NCBI GenBank assembly: GCA_009773455.1
Contig: WSXU01000004.1
Coordinates: 62,001 to 126,000 of the forward strand
Direction: 5' to 3'
From: Bacteroidota bacterium
Lineage (GTDB): Bacteria; Bacteroidota; Bacteroidia; Bacteroidales; Lentimicrobiaceae
Length of the DNA stretch: 64,000 nucleotides
Shown: positions 35,708-45,030 of the stretch, one piece after another
Position numbering within the stretch: position 1 is the stretch's first letter
Layout of the letters: every line of letters begins with the position of its first letter
Notes under the pieces: model-generated
Seen by the model: only the letters and a program-made list of their open reading frames with translations
Database searches by the model: none
What the model was told of the DNA's origin: nothing
Program-made: the position numbers and the translations under genes

Positions 35708-37753
35708 ATGAAAACCATTAAAATGTTACTCATTACCCTGCTCCTTCCCCTGGCCGGTTTCCAGGTCATGGCACAGCCAAACCCCAGTCAGTTACCTCCC
35801 CTTGTAGATCGGGAACTCTTTTTCGACAATCCTGAAATAGCAGGAAGTCAGCTTTCGCCCGACGGTCGCTTTATCTCTTTCACAAAACCATACAAAGGTG
35901 TGATGAATGTATGGGTTAAGAAGTTTGATGAACCTTTCGATGCTGCACGTCCGGTAACTGCCGATCTTGCCCGCCCGGTGCGTTCCTATTTCTGGTCAAG
36001 GGACGGTAAATACATCCTTTATGTTCAGGACAAGGGCGGCGATGAGAATTTCAATATTTATGCAGTAAATCCTGCCGATAAGGTTCCGGCTGGTGCCGAA
36101 ACTCCTGAAAACAGGGATCTCACCAACCTCAAAGGGGTCAGGGTTATGATTTATGCTGTTCCCAAATCAGATCCGGATGCCATCTACATTGGTCTGAACG
36201 ATCGTGATCCGGCCTGGCATGATCTTTATAAAATGAAACTATCGACCGGTGAACGCACGCTCATCAGGCAAAACTCAGCAGATGACCGCATCACCGGCTG
36301 GGTATTTGACTGGGATGACAATCTCCGTCTGGCCAGCCGCTCCAACATGGACGGTAGCAATGAACTGCTCAGGGTCGACGACAAGGTTTTCACTCCTATA
36401 TATTCTACCACTGTTTTTGAGCAGGCCTACCCTGTTGCATTTCAGAAAGACAATAAAAAAATATACATGGTCACCAACAAGGGTGACAACCGTGACCTTT
36501 CCGAACTCGTACTGTTTGACCCGGTTACACTCAAAGAAGAATTCCTGGAATCAGATCCCATGAAGCGTGTTGATTTCGGTGATGTCGCCATTTCTGATGT
36601 AACCCATGAGATCATCCTGACTTCCTATGAGGATGATAAGGAACGAATCTACTTTAAGGACAAATCATATGAAGCAGACTATGCACTGATCAGGAAAGAG
36701 TTGCCCGGTGTTGAGTTTTATTTCAGCAGGCCCACAGCCGATGAGCGTTTCTGGATTGTAGGTGCTTACAGTGATGTTGATCCCGGCACCACGTATCTGT
36801 ATGATCGCCAGACCAAAAAACTTACCTTCCAGTATCGCCCACGTCCGAATATTCCCATGCAGGATATGGCGCCCATGCAGGCCATCCGTTACAAATCGTC
36901 CGACGGACTTGAAATTCCGGCTTACCTTACCCTGCCGAAAGGGTTAACCCCAAAAAACCTGCCTCTTATCGTAATGCCACATGGTGGCCCCTGGGCCCGC
37001 GATAGTTGGGGATTCAATTCCTATGCACAGTTCCTTTCAAACCGTGGGTATGCAGTGCTGGCACCAAATTTCAGGTCTTCGACCGGCTATGGCAAAAAAT
37101 TCATCAATGCCGGGAACAATGAATGGGGACAGAAAATGCAGGACGACATCACCTGGGGAGTTAAATACCTGGTCAGCCAGGGAATTGTGGATGCAAAGAA
37201 AGTAGGCATAATGGGTGGCTCTTATGGTGGCTATGCCACCCTGGCCGGTCTGGCTTTTACCCCGGAAGTATATGCCTGTGGTGTTTCCATTGTTGGACCC
37301 TCAAACCTGATTACCCTGCTGAACTCCATTCCACCTTACTGGGAATCCATCCGCAAAGTCTTCACAATGCGTATGGGCGATCCCGAAACTCCTGAAGGTC
37401 TGGCCCAGCTCGAAAGGCAATCACCGCTTAACTCTTCCGATAAGATCAAAGCCCCGTTGCTGGTGGTTCAGGGAGCCAACGACCCCAGGGTAAACAAACA
37501 CGAATCTGATCAGATCGTAGTCGCTCTTCGCGATCGTGGTTTTGCTGTGGAATATATTGTAGCCCCTGACGAAGGTCATGGTTTTGCCCGCCCGGTGAAC
37601 AATATGGCCATGCTTGCTGCCGCAGAGAAGTTTCTGGCCAAACACCTTGGCGGCCGTTACCAGGAAAGTATGAAACCGGAGGTCTCCACCAGGCTTGGTG
37701 AAATCACCGTTGATCCGAAAACGGTAACTTTGAAGGCTCCGGAGCAGAAGTAA
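35708..37753 (+). CDS. S9 family serine peptidase (prolyl oligopeptidase family)
   Basis: The 681-residue protein has a signal peptide (MLLITLLLPLAGFQVMAQ), an N-terminal beta-propeller (about 30-400, with blades such as SPDGRFISFTKPYKGVMNVWV and WSRDGKYILYVQDKGGDENFN) and a C-terminal alpha/beta-hydrolase domain. The catalytic triad is visible: Ser in GIMGGSYGGYATLAG, Asp in VVQGANDPRV and His in DEGHGFARP. The HGGPWARDSW segment provides the oxyanion region. This is the dipeptidyl/acylaminoacyl-peptidase type, here predicted periplasmic, degrading peptides after uptake. The gene stands alone and is followed by a long perfect hairpin at 37768. Nothing suggests truncation. Confidence 0.93.
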   Translation: MKTIKMLLITLLLPLAGFQVMAQPNPSQLPPLVDRELFFDNPEIAGSQLSPDGRFISFTKPYKGVMNVWVKKFDEPFDAARPVTADLARPVRSYFWSRDGKYILYVQDKGGDENFNIYAVNPADKVPAGAETPENRDLTNLKGVRVMIYAVPKSDPDAIYIGLNDRDPAWHDLYKMKLSTGERTLIRQNSADDRITGWVFDWDDNLRLASRSNMDGSNELLRVDDKVFTPIYSTTVFEQAYPVAFQKDNKKIYMVTNKGDNRDLSELVLFDPVTLKEEFLESDPMKRVDFGDVAISDVTHEIILTSYEDDKERIYFKDKSYEADYALIRKELPGVEFYFSRPTADERFWIVGAYSDVDPGTTYLYDRQTKKLTFQYRPRPNIPMQDMAPMQAIRYKSSDGLEIPAYLTLPKGLTPKNLPLIVMPHGGPWARDSWGFNSYAQFLSNRGYAVLAPNFRSSTGYGKKFINAGNNEWGQKMQDDITWGVKYLVSQGIVDAKKVGIMGGSYGGYATLAGLAFTPEVYACGVSIVGPSNLITLLNSIPPYWESIRKVFTMRMGDPETPEGLAQLERQSPLNSSDKIKAPLLVVQGANDPRVNKHESDQIVVALRDRGFAVEYIVAPDEGHGFARPVNNMAMLAAAEKFLAKHLGGRYQESMKPEVSTRLGEITVDPKTVTLKAPEQK

Positions 37754-37767
37754 AATCTGCATAGGAA

Positions 37768-37807
37768 AACAATGCAGGGACACGACCTATCGTGTCCCTG
37801 CATTGTT
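37768..37807. repeat. perfect 18-bp inverted repeat
   Basis: Two 18-nt arms (beginning AACAATGCAGGGACACGA) pair perfectly around the 4-nt loop CCTA, 14 bp after the peptidase stop codon. There is no T-run on the plus strand afterwards, so a standard rho-independent terminator is doubtful. It may be a REP-like dispersed element or a transcript-end stabiliser. Confidence 0.8.
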
Positions 37808-38008
37808 ATATGAATGACAACATATTTCATGTCTCTGTGGCCTGATCATCATAATCTCAGCAAATCAGATTGCCGGTAAATATTTTTTTATTTTGATGCC
37901 GTTTTTATTTCACAGGCACAGCAAACAATAGTAAAATTGGATTACATTTATTGAATAAATTAATAGAACTCGAAAATCAGACAACTACCGGAAAAAATCG
38001 AAGCAGTT

Positions 38009-38263
38009 ATGTCCCAGCAATCTCACAACGAACCGGTTGAAGTATATTCAGGCACCGCATGGCATGCCGGATTATTAAAAAGTATGCTTGAAGATACCGG
38101 CATTCCGGCTTTTCTTATTGATGAGATCATCGGGACACTGAATCCGTGGTGGACCGCCCCGGGTGGTGCAGGATCGGTAAAGGTAGTGGTTGACCCTTCG
38201 GACCTTCAGAAGGCAATGCAGATTGTAACTGAGTTTGAGGAAAATCTGAAAAAAGAAAGTTAG
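38009..38263 (+). CDS. DUF2007 domain protein
   Basis: The 84-residue soluble protein resembles DUF2007 (putative signal-transducing, PII-like fold): VEVYSGTAWHAGLLKSMLEDTGIPAFLIDE, then a Gly/Pro-rich loop and VKVVVDPSDLQKAMQIVTEFE. The pattern of a first strand plus helix binding a position written E/A-x-x-x-x-x-L, followed by V.V...D...A..I, is the family hallmark. In other genomes such domains are found alone or at the ends of membrane proteins, with no established ligand. It is a single small gene, preceded by about 200 bp of AT-rich sequence. Confidence 0.85.
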   Translation: MSQQSHNEPVEVYSGTAWHAGLLKSMLEDTGIPAFLIDEIIGTLNPWWTAPGGAGSVKVVVDPSDLQKAMQIVTEFEENLKKES

Positions 38264-38516
38264 TCACCGCGGATCAGAATAGATCTGATAATATTTCCAT
38301 TTACTTTCATACTTGTGTTTAAAATTCCGTCTATTCACAGCGGACAGAATCCCCTTTGTAATTCCAGGACCGGACAGGATTTCCTGGTTATCCATGACAG
38401 CGGGACAGATGATGAACTTCAATACCCCTGTAGATTTTTTCAAAACAATATATATAGATACGTGTTTATTTACTGATGCACAACGCCTTATTGCTCACAA
38501 AATAACTCCGGACATT

Positions 38517-39698
38517 ATGAAAAACAACATATTTCTTAAATGCATCCTGTTCACCTTATTAGTTTCCTTTTCAAGTCAGGAGGCTATTGCCACAAAACAT
38601 ATTGTAAACACGCAAAATTTCATTTTTAATCCGGCGAATCTTACCGGTGTTTTTGTTGGTGACACCATCCGGTGGGTCTGGATAAACGGAATCCATACCA
38701 CAACTTCGACGACCATCCCCCTTGGTGCAGCAACATGGAACAGCCCGATCAGCAGTTCTGTAACTTTTTTTGAATACCGTGTTACAGTTTCCGGAACATA
38801 CAATTACCGTTGTACACCTCATGTCGGAATTGGGATGATTGGTTCATTTACGGCAGCAAATCCACCTTCACTCTCCGTCACTCCATCCAACCAGAATGTC
38901 GGCCCTGAGGCCGGGAATACCTCTTTTGCTGTAACTACGACTGCAAACTGGACTGCGGTCAGCAACCAGCCATGGTGTACTGTAACCTCTTCAGGATCAG
39001 GCAACGGTACTATTACGGCTGTTTTTGACCAGAATAACCAGCCTTTCTTCCGATTCGCAAATATCACTGTGAGTGCGCCCGGAGCATCCCCGGTATTGGT
39101 GACGGTTACCCAGGCACAATCAACAAACAAAACGCTGAATCTCACCTTGTTTCTTGAGGGGTTATTCAACGGCACTGGCATGAATCATGCCCAGAATGCT
39201 TCAGGGAATCAGTTCGCGGGAAACACTGCTGATCAGGTAACCGTTGAACTGCGTAATGCTACTCCCCCGTACTCACTTGCTGGTGGTCCATTTCTGGCAA
39301 ATGCCGGCAATACCGGTGCGACTTCACTGATCTTTACAGGATTACCTGACAACAACTATTACATAGTCGTTAAACACCGGAACAGTATTGAAACATGGAG
39401 TAATAGTCCGGTCCTGTTCATCAGTCCGCTGATTAACTATGATTTCACCAGTTCTGCTTCACAGGCATTCGGTGGAAATCTGAAACCCGTGTCGGGTAAA
39501 TATGTGATCTTCGGCGGAGACGTCAATCAGGATGGCCAGGTGGATTCTGGTGATATGACCCCGGTTGACAATGATGCAGGCAATTTTACTTCAGGATATA
39601 TTGCAAGTGATGCAAATGGCGACGGGACGATTGATACTGCAGATGTCACCATTCTGGATAATAATTCAGCAGAATTTGTCGGGGCTGTTACACCATGA
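38517..39698 (+). CDS. exported cupredoxin - BACON - dockerin-like protein
   Basis: A start at 38517 (MKNNIFLKCILFTLLVSFSSQEAIA) gives a signal peptide; the open frame from 38313 would add 68 unlikely residues. Residues about 25-120 are a plastocyanin/azurin-like domain with likely copper ligands: His in NGIHTTT and C-T-P-H-V-G-I-G-M in YNYRCTPHVGIGMIG. Residues about 122-205 form a BACON-like domain (SVTPSNQNVGPEAGNTSFAV, then WCTVTSSGSGNGTITAVF). A central module (LNLTLFLEGLFNGTGMN ... DNNYYIVVKHRNSIETWS) precedes two dockerin-like calcium-binding loops (GDVNQDGQVDSGDMTPVDND and SDANGDGTIDTADVTILDNN). No T9SS type A domain follows; the terminal repeats may serve another attachment. The role is inferred: a surface or periplasmic copper protein. 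Confidence 0.87.
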   Translation: MKNNIFLKCILFTLLVSFSSQEAIATKHIVNTQNFIFNPANLTGVFVGDTIRWVWINGIHTTTSTTIPLGAATWNSPISSSVTFFEYRVTVSGTYNYRCTPHVGIGMIGSFTAANPPSLSVTPSNQNVGPEAGNTSFAVTTTANWTAVSNQPWCTVTSSGSGNGTITAVFDQNNQPFFRFANITVSAPGASPVLVTVTQAQSTNKTLNLTLFLEGLFNGTGMNHAQNASGNQFAGNTADQVTVELRNATPPYSLAGGPFLANAGNTGATSLIFTGLPDNNYYIVVKHRNSIETWSNSPVLFISPLINYDFTSSASQAFGGNLKPVSGKYVIFGGDVNQDGQVDSGDMTPVDNDAGNFTSGYIASDANGDGTIDTADVTILDNNSAEFVGAVTP

Positions 39699-39850
39699 TT
39701 GTTTTATTGTTACAAAAATACCCTGAACAGAAAGAACATTGCTTACCTTTCGTGGCAAAGACTTAAAGCCCACGCCGCCTAAAGCATAGCATATTGCCTT
39801 TCCAAAACAAATTATCCAAACTCATGTTATTATAATCAAAGACCAATCGT

Positions 39851-41077
39851 ATGAAAAAGCAAATACTCTCCCTATTCGTTTTAATATTGATCAGCTCCGG
39901 CATCCGGGCCCAGATCAACCTGATCGGAGCAAGTGCTTCGCAGAATCCTGATGTGATCAACATTGTCAAATGGCAGGCACTTGACACCGCCTCTATCACA
40001 AACTATCCTACTCCTTTGGAAGCCTATGTTTTCGGATCATCGGTGTTTGATTCATGGAACAGCAACTATTACATAACAGGCATCAGCGCTGATACCAGCG
40101 GCCTGCTTACATTCAATACGGAAACAAATACCAATACCATCGGTGCTTACCGAACATTTTCGAGCATAACGGAAATCGACATGAGTACCGGCAAAATCTA
40201 CAACCTGACCGCTGACTCAATCGGATATTTCAGTGTAAATGAATATGATATCAAAACAGGGGAAGATAGTTTGCTGGGTGTGATTTATGAACCCGGTATA
40301 ATAGGTATCATTGCCGATGCAACCGGGTTTGACTCCAACAATGGCATTCTTTACTATGCAGGTTACGATAATTCGCCCAACCATTGCCTTTATGCGATTC
40401 CCGTCAGGAACAGCGATTTTTCCTATACCAAAACCTCACTTCTGGCCGAAGGACCAGGTAACAATTTCACCGGTCTTAACTACGACAACATCAACAATAC
40501 GCTTTATGCGCTGAATGCCCGCTTTGATTCTACCTGGAATTATAGCGGCAGCTATGTGGTAGAAATTGATAAATTAACCGGGAATGTAATTACCCGGGGC
40601 TCCCTGGCTGAATTCCCCTATTTTGTGGCAGGTTCTTCATCTTTTGACCAGAATTCAGGAAGCATGCTACTTGTAGGCATCGACACCAGCAATGTGTTGA
40701 AAATGATTGTTTTTGACACGTACAGCAACACTTACCAGTCCGGGTTTGTCCCGGGCAATGTTTCGGAAATCGTTTGTGACAATTCGGCTTTTGCAAGAAG
40801 CGCCTACACAACAACTTCCATAAAGGACACGGAAACTTCACGGATGATGCTATATCCCAATCCGGCCGGAGGAACGGTTACGCTACAGGGCCTTTATTCA
40901 TCGGGAAGTGAAACACAGGTAAATATTTTCAGCCTCAGCGGACAACTTGTTTTACAGCAGAGCAGTCTATCCGGGCCGACCATGGTACTGGATATCAGCC
41001 ATCTGAAAACCGGAACTTATTTACTGAGAGTGGTCAGCCACGAAGGGGTTGAAACCCGTAAACTTCTGGTGAAATAA
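39851..41077 (+). CDS. secreted protein of unknown function with T9SS sorting domain
   Basis: The 408-residue protein has a signal peptide (QILSLFVLILISSGIRAQ), a central region of about 300 residues with irregular propeller-like repeats (YYITGISADTSGLLTFNTE, GKIYNLTADSIGYFSVNEYD, NTLYALNARFDSTWNYSG) and a T9SS type A sorting domain at the end (MMLYPNPAGGTVTLQGL ... NIFSLSGQLVLQQSS ... KTGTYLLRVVSHEGVETRKLLVK). The repeats resemble low-conservation beta-propellers that summarise values over D/N-rich strands. The function is unknown. It is on the plus strand and separated by 150 bp from the cupredoxin gene. Confidence 0.83.
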   Translation: MKKQILSLFVLILISSGIRAQINLIGASASQNPDVINIVKWQALDTASITNYPTPLEAYVFGSSVFDSWNSNYYITGISADTSGLLTFNTETNTNTIGAYRTFSSITEIDMSTGKIYNLTADSIGYFSVNEYDIKTGEDSLLGVIYEPGIIGIIADATGFDSNNGILYYAGYDNSPNHCLYAIPVRNSDFSYTKTSLLAEGPGNNFTGLNYDNINNTLYALNARFDSTWNYSGSYVVEIDKLTGNVITRGSLAEFPYFVAGSSSFDQNSGSMLLVGIDTSNVLKMIVFDTYSNTYQSGFVPGNVSEIVCDNSAFARSAYTTTSIKDTETSRMMLYPNPAGGTVTLQGLYSSGSETQVNIFSLSGQLVLQQSSLSGPTMVLDISHLKTGTYLLRVVSHEGVETRKLLVK

Positions 41078-41180
41078 ACCTGCTCATCTTCATTATAAAA
41101 ACAGACCAGGAACTATGTCCCAAGCAGTGCGCTACTCATTCTCATACCCTGACAGAAACCCATCGTCAAACTGAATAATT

Positions 41181-41582
41181 ATGCAGCCAGGAACCGTTGA
41201 AAATCCATGGAAGCTGAAGACCCCTTCACTTTCGTCTGAATTCACCATGCATAAAATAAATAAAGACGGTAAAGATATACTCGTTTGCACTGTCGGCAAG
41301 ACCATTTTGCATTACGATTATTGTTGTATCAATGATCTTCATTCGATGCTGAAAAAACACGGCGACTGGATGGAACTGGGCAGTGCCGATGAGCAGAAAC
41401 CGGCTAAAGATGGGACTGTTGAAGCATGGGGGCGTTCGGCAAGCAATCCCGTTGGCGGCTGGTATGGTTTGAAAAAAGGGCTTCGCGGACGGTTTGGCAT
41501 GTACATCCCCCCGCTGATGGAAACCCTGGGATTGGCGGAAGTGACACATGAAGCCAAAGGCAATAAAATGAAAGCAAAATAA
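41181..41582 (+). CDS. small conserved cytosolic protein (DUF6855-like)
   Basis: The 133-residue protein has no signal peptide. Conserved-looking segments are PWKLKTPSLSSEFTMHK, ILVCTVGKTILHYDYCCINDLHSMLKKHGDWMELGSADE and EAWGRSASNPVGGWYGLKKGLRGRFGMYIPPLMETLGLAEV. I recall such sequences under DUF6855, but that is not certain. The function is unknown. The TfoX-like gene follows after 11 bp, so the two are probably co-transcribed and translated together. Confidence 0.75.
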   Translation: MQPGTVENPWKLKTPSLSSEFTMHKINKDGKDILVCTVGKTILHYDYCCINDLHSMLKKHGDWMELGSADEQKPAKDGTVEAWGRSASNPVGGWYGLKKGLRGRFGMYIPPLMETLGLAEVTHEAKGNKMKAK

Positions 41583-41593
41583 GACTCCGGAAA

Positions 41594-41947
41594 ATGGCAT
41601 ACAATGAACATCTGGCCGACAGGACCAGGGAAATTATTGCTCTGACCCAGGACAATGTAGAAGAAAAGAAAATGTTCGGTGGTCTTTGTTTTATGGTGAA
41701 CGATAAAATGTGCCTTGGTGTAATGGATGACAGGCTGATGGTTCGTCTTGATCCGGCAAAGTTTGAAGAGGTGGTTGAACTCGATGGGTGCCGACCCATG
41801 GATTTTACAGGAAAATTGATGAAAGGCTACGTCTATGTTGAAAGCGAAGCCCTGGATTCAGATAAGAAAATGAAATTCTGGGTTGATCTGGCGCTTGAAT
41901 TTAACAGGATTGCGAAGCCTTCGGTTAAAAAGAAAAAACAAAAGTAG
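41594..41947 (+). CDS. TfoX/Sxy N-terminal domain protein
   Basis: The 117-residue protein matches the TfoX N-terminal family: NVEEKKMFGGLCFMVNDKMCLGVMDDRLMVRLDPAKF, GCRPMDFTGKLMKGYVYVES and a basic tail (KKKKQK). In gamma-proteobacteria TfoX/Sxy promotes competence gene expression; stand-alone N-domain proteins in Bacteroidota have no such proven role and are usually small cytosolic proteins of unknown function. It follows the DUF6855-like gene by 11 bp, which supports a functional link. Confidence 0.88.
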   Translation: MAYNEHLADRTREIIALTQDNVEEKKMFGGLCFMVNDKMCLGVMDDRLMVRLDPAKFEEVVELDGCRPMDFTGKLMKGYVYVESEALDSDKKMKFWVDLALEFNRIAKPSVKKKKQK

Positions 41948-42128
41948 TACCTTCAGGGTTGATTTTCGCACCAGCTATCGATGCTCCGGTTGATCAGACC
42001 TTTCTCCTGAAAATCTTACCACAAAATCTGAAATTAGCAGCTGAAATCTTAGCTTTGCGATCTTTCAACGTACTGAGAATACGCTTGAAATAGGTAAAAC
42101 CATTTGCCATCCTAAGGAAAACAGCCCC

Positions 42129-42533
42129 ATGAATCCGGAATATATGATCATCCTTTATATCGCTGATCAGCAGCTGAGTCGTGACTTCTATAGTAAGGTC
42201 CTGAAGATTAGACCCACTCTCGATGTACCCGGAATGACTGAATTCATTCTTTCGCCCGGGCTGAAACTTGGTCTTATGCCGGAAGACGGCATAGCCCGGA
42301 TACTGGGGGATAAAACCCCGCACCCTTCATCCGGACATGGAATTCCCCGCTGTGAACTGTATCTTTTGAACGAAAAGCACACTGAAATGTTTCAGTCAGC
42401 GCTGGATTCAGGTGCCATTGAGGTAAGTCCGGTACTGGAAAGAGACTGGGGTCACAGTGTTGGTTATGTTTCCGATCCCGACGGGCACATCATTGCATTC
42501 GCGAAAGAAATACCTGTGACACCTAAAAAGTAA
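42129..42533 (+). CDS. VOC (glyoxalase/bleomycin resistance) family protein
   Basis: The 134-residue protein has the paired beta-alpha-beta-beta-beta modules of the VOC fold: YMIILYIADQQLSRDFYSKVLKI, TEFILSPGLKLGLMP, then ELYLLNEKHTEMFQSALDSGAIEVSP and the closing WGHSVGYVSDPDGHIIAFAKE. The second-module SDPDGHIIAFAK motif is canonical. Metal ligands cannot be assigned with confidence. Substrate is unknown; many relatives bind small hydrophobic molecules or electrophiles. It lies about 180 bp after the TfoX-like gene. Confidence 0.86.
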   Translation: MNPEYMIILYIADQQLSRDFYSKVLKIRPTLDVPGMTEFILSPGLKLGLMPEDGIARILGDKTPHPSSGHGIPRCELYLLNEKHTEMFQSALDSGAIEVSPVLERDWGHSVGYVSDPDGHIIAFAKEIPVTPKK

Positions 42534-42877
42534 AACCCGCGGCAGGTGGGGTAAATAGTGAAAATTCGGTTAATTTATATTGGAATCGGCCATTATTTGA
42601 TTATTTTTTTATCTTCGTACACTTAAGGCCAGACAGTATTCCTTTTTATTCAGTATCAGTTTATACTTTGCTTTAATTCTCTTTATACACAAATGGCGAG
42701 CAATTCCTCTTTAATTTTCAATCCGGAAAACAATTTCCATGGATAACAATTCAGGAAACCTGGCTCTGGACAGAATAAAAATACAGTTATGGTGGGTAAA
42801 AAATGAAATGGTTTCCTATGACTCAACATCCACAATATCATATATTTTAGAATTATAAATTCAATTCTTCAGGTAAT
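42534..42877. other. intergenic region with a weak palindrome and a 39-codon frame
   Basis: Directly after the VOC stop there is a GC-rich segment (CCCGCGGCAGG) that resembles the GC-rich palindromes at 8143 and 35619. The remaining 300 bp are AT-rich. An open frame of 39 codons (42739-42858) just ahead of the next gene has no clear ribosome site. No RNA gene is visible. Confidence 0.45.
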
Positions 42878-44911
42878 ATGAGAAATCTTTTAATTCTGAT
42901 CACTTTGCTGATTTCAACAGGCATCTCTGCAGATAACATCGACACGTTGCGGGTTCAGTCAAAAATCACAAATGTCACCGTATTCTTCAGTGGCGCACAA
43001 ATTACCCGTCAGGCTGACCTGAAACTCAAAAAGGGGAAATACCTGATCATTGCCGAAAACCTGCCACAGGAAATTAACCCGCGGAGTATCCAGGTAAACG
43101 GGATTGAAGGTTGCAAAACTCTTTCGGTAAAACATCAACCGGAGCCACAGAAAGTAAATATTAAAGGAAAAGATGAATCAGCCATCGAAGCCGGCATTAA
43201 AGTCCTGGAACTAAAAATCAAAGAGTTGAAAAACAGGATGAATGTCTTCGATATGGAAGAGAAAATTATACTGGATAACAGTAAACTCCAAAAAAATGAA
43301 GCAGGCTCTTCAGTAACAGAAATAAGGGAAGCAGCCGATTTCTACAGGCTCAGGCTGAATGAAATCAGACAGGGAAAATTAAGTCTTGACCTGGAACTTG
43401 AAAAAGCCAATATAGCAATCCAGGAATCCTACCTGCAATTAAACAAACTGATCAGTGAAAAACGCAAATCCTATACTCAGATCCTGATTGCTATTGATAG
43501 CGAAAAGGAAACAAATGCTTCATTGATATTTACGTATAACATTTCTTCGGCAGGCTGGGAACCTCTCTATGATTTCAGGGTTGACAATATCACCCAACCA
43601 CTTGTAATTGACTATAATGCCAAAGTTTTTCAATCATCGGGCGAAGACTGGAAGAATGTAAAAATAACGCTCTCCACCTCAAATCCTTCCCTAAGTGGTG
43701 AAGTTCCCGGACTGGATACCTGGTACCTTGGCAGGAAGTACACTGTGCCGACATACAATACAGACAAGAGTGGAGTATGCACACTCAGGGGGAAGGTAAT
43801 TGACCGGAATACGAAAGAGCCGATTCCGTTTGTGAATGTAATAGTCGAAAAATCGGGTCAGCAAACGGGGGGAACAACATCAGATTTCGACGGAAATTAC
43901 ACTATCAAACCCATGCAGCCAGGTTCGTACGAGATGAAAGCAAGTTTTGTCGGATATAAACCAGTCCTCATTACCGGCCTGGTTATGAAAGCCGGACAGA
44001 TAACGTTTCAAAACATCGAAATGGAAGCTACAATGGTAGAGATTGAATCTTTCGAAGTTGTTGATTATAAAGTACCTCTGATTGATAAAGACAAAACATC
44101 TGTTGGTGCAACGATTTCCAGTGAAGAAATACGCAGAATGCCAAACCGTTCGGCAAATGCAACAGCTACGCAGGTTGGTGGAGTTTACAATGCATCCGAT
44201 ATGGATAATAGAAATATATATCGCAATTCCGGCCTGCAAAAAGAACAAAATAAAACCGGCACACTCACAACCAATTACCTTGCGAATTCATTGAAGGAAA
44301 CCGTTACCAACCTGGAATACCTGATTGACCTCCCATACTCAATTCCGTCCGACGGCGAAGATTACAGCATAAAAATCAAGGATGTGAGTCTGCCTGTCAA
44401 CTATGTTTACCATGCCATACCGAAGCTCGAAAAGGATGTTTTTTTGACAGCTGAAATCCGCGACTGGGCTCAATTAAATCTATTATCGGGGAAATCAAGC
44501 ATATACTATCAAAGTACTTTTACCGGAGAATCGGCCATTGATACTGATCATTCAGGAGACACCCTCTCAATTTCACTGGGTCGTGATAACAATATTCTGG
44601 TAAACAGGGAAGGGAATAAAGCCCTGTTCGACAAACGGGTCATGGGAAACTATATAAAGGAAGTTATCGGATGGGATATAACTATCAAAAACAACAAAAA
44701 CACCACCATAAAAATCACAGTTGAAGATCAGTTCCCGATCTCGGAACGAAAATCAATTGAAGTTGAGAGGCTTGGTGCCGAGGGTGCCAAAGTGAACGGT
44801 GATACCGGTAGAATTACATGGGAAATTGAACTTCAGCCAAACGAAAAAAAGGTACTTACATACAGTTATTCGGTTAAATATCCGAAATTTGAGAACCTGC
44901 TGCTAGAATAG
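42878..44911 (+). CDS. MuiA-like DUF4139 protein with inserted receptor-type module
   Basis: The 677-residue protein has a signal peptide (NLLILITLLISTGISA), a DUF4140-like N-terminal domain (SKITNVTVFFSGAQITRQADLKLKKGKYLI), a long coiled coil (about 90-200) and a DUF4139 domain whose first part (LIFTYNISSAGWEPLYDFRVDN) and last part (LKETVTNLEYLIDLPYSI ... LTYSYSVKYPKF) are about 190 residues apart. Between them sits a carboxypeptidase-regulatory-like domain (residues about 300-385, LRGKVIDRNTKEPIPFVNVIV ... GSYEMKASFVGY) and a segment resembling the start of a TonB plug (about 405-455, ATISSEEIRRMPNRSANATATQVGG). E. coli MuiA relatives are linked to mucoid-colony phenotypes. The function of the fusion is unknown; it is presumably periplasmic or surface-exposed. 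Confidence 0.86.
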   Translation: MRNLLILITLLISTGISADNIDTLRVQSKITNVTVFFSGAQITRQADLKLKKGKYLIIAENLPQEINPRSIQVNGIEGCKTLSVKHQPEPQKVNIKGKDESAIEAGIKVLELKIKELKNRMNVFDMEEKIILDNSKLQKNEAGSSVTEIREAADFYRLRLNEIRQGKLSLDLELEKANIAIQESYLQLNKLISEKRKSYTQILIAIDSEKETNASLIFTYNISSAGWEPLYDFRVDNITQPLVIDYNAKVFQSSGEDWKNVKITLSTSNPSLSGEVPGLDTWYLGRKYTVPTYNTDKSGVCTLRGKVIDRNTKEPIPFVNVIVEKSGQQTGGTTSDFDGNYTIKPMQPGSYEMKASFVGYKPVLITGLVMKAGQITFQNIEMEATMVEIESFEVVDYKVPLIDKDKTSVGATISSEEIRRMPNRSANATATQVGGVYNASDMDNRNIYRNSGLQKEQNKTGTLTTNYLANSLKETVTNLEYLIDLPYSIPSDGEDYSIKIKDVSLPVNYVYHAIPKLEKDVFLTAEIRDWAQLNLLSGKSSIYYQSTFTGESAIDTDHSGDTLSISLGRDNNILVNREGNKALFDKRVMGNYIKEVIGWDITIKNNKNTTIKITVEDQFPISERKSIEVERLGAEGAKVNGDTGRITWEIELQPNEKKVLTYSYSVKYPKFENLLLE

Positions 44912-45030
44912 ATCCGGTAAAATTCATTTCTACATTTGTTATGTGATTTTGAACCTGAAACTTCGGGCTTTTAATTTGCTCTATTCAGAAAGATCAAAAT
45001 CAGCGTATCTTTCAGTCAAAGTGTTAACCA

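Noticed and set aside
41594-41947. Competence regulator
   Set aside because: Only the TfoX N-terminal domain is present and no competence genes are nearby, so a regulatory role in DNA uptake is not supported.
42739-42858. A 39-codon open frame ahead of the MuiA-like gene
   Set aside because: No clear ribosome site or recognisable sequence; too short to support on its own.
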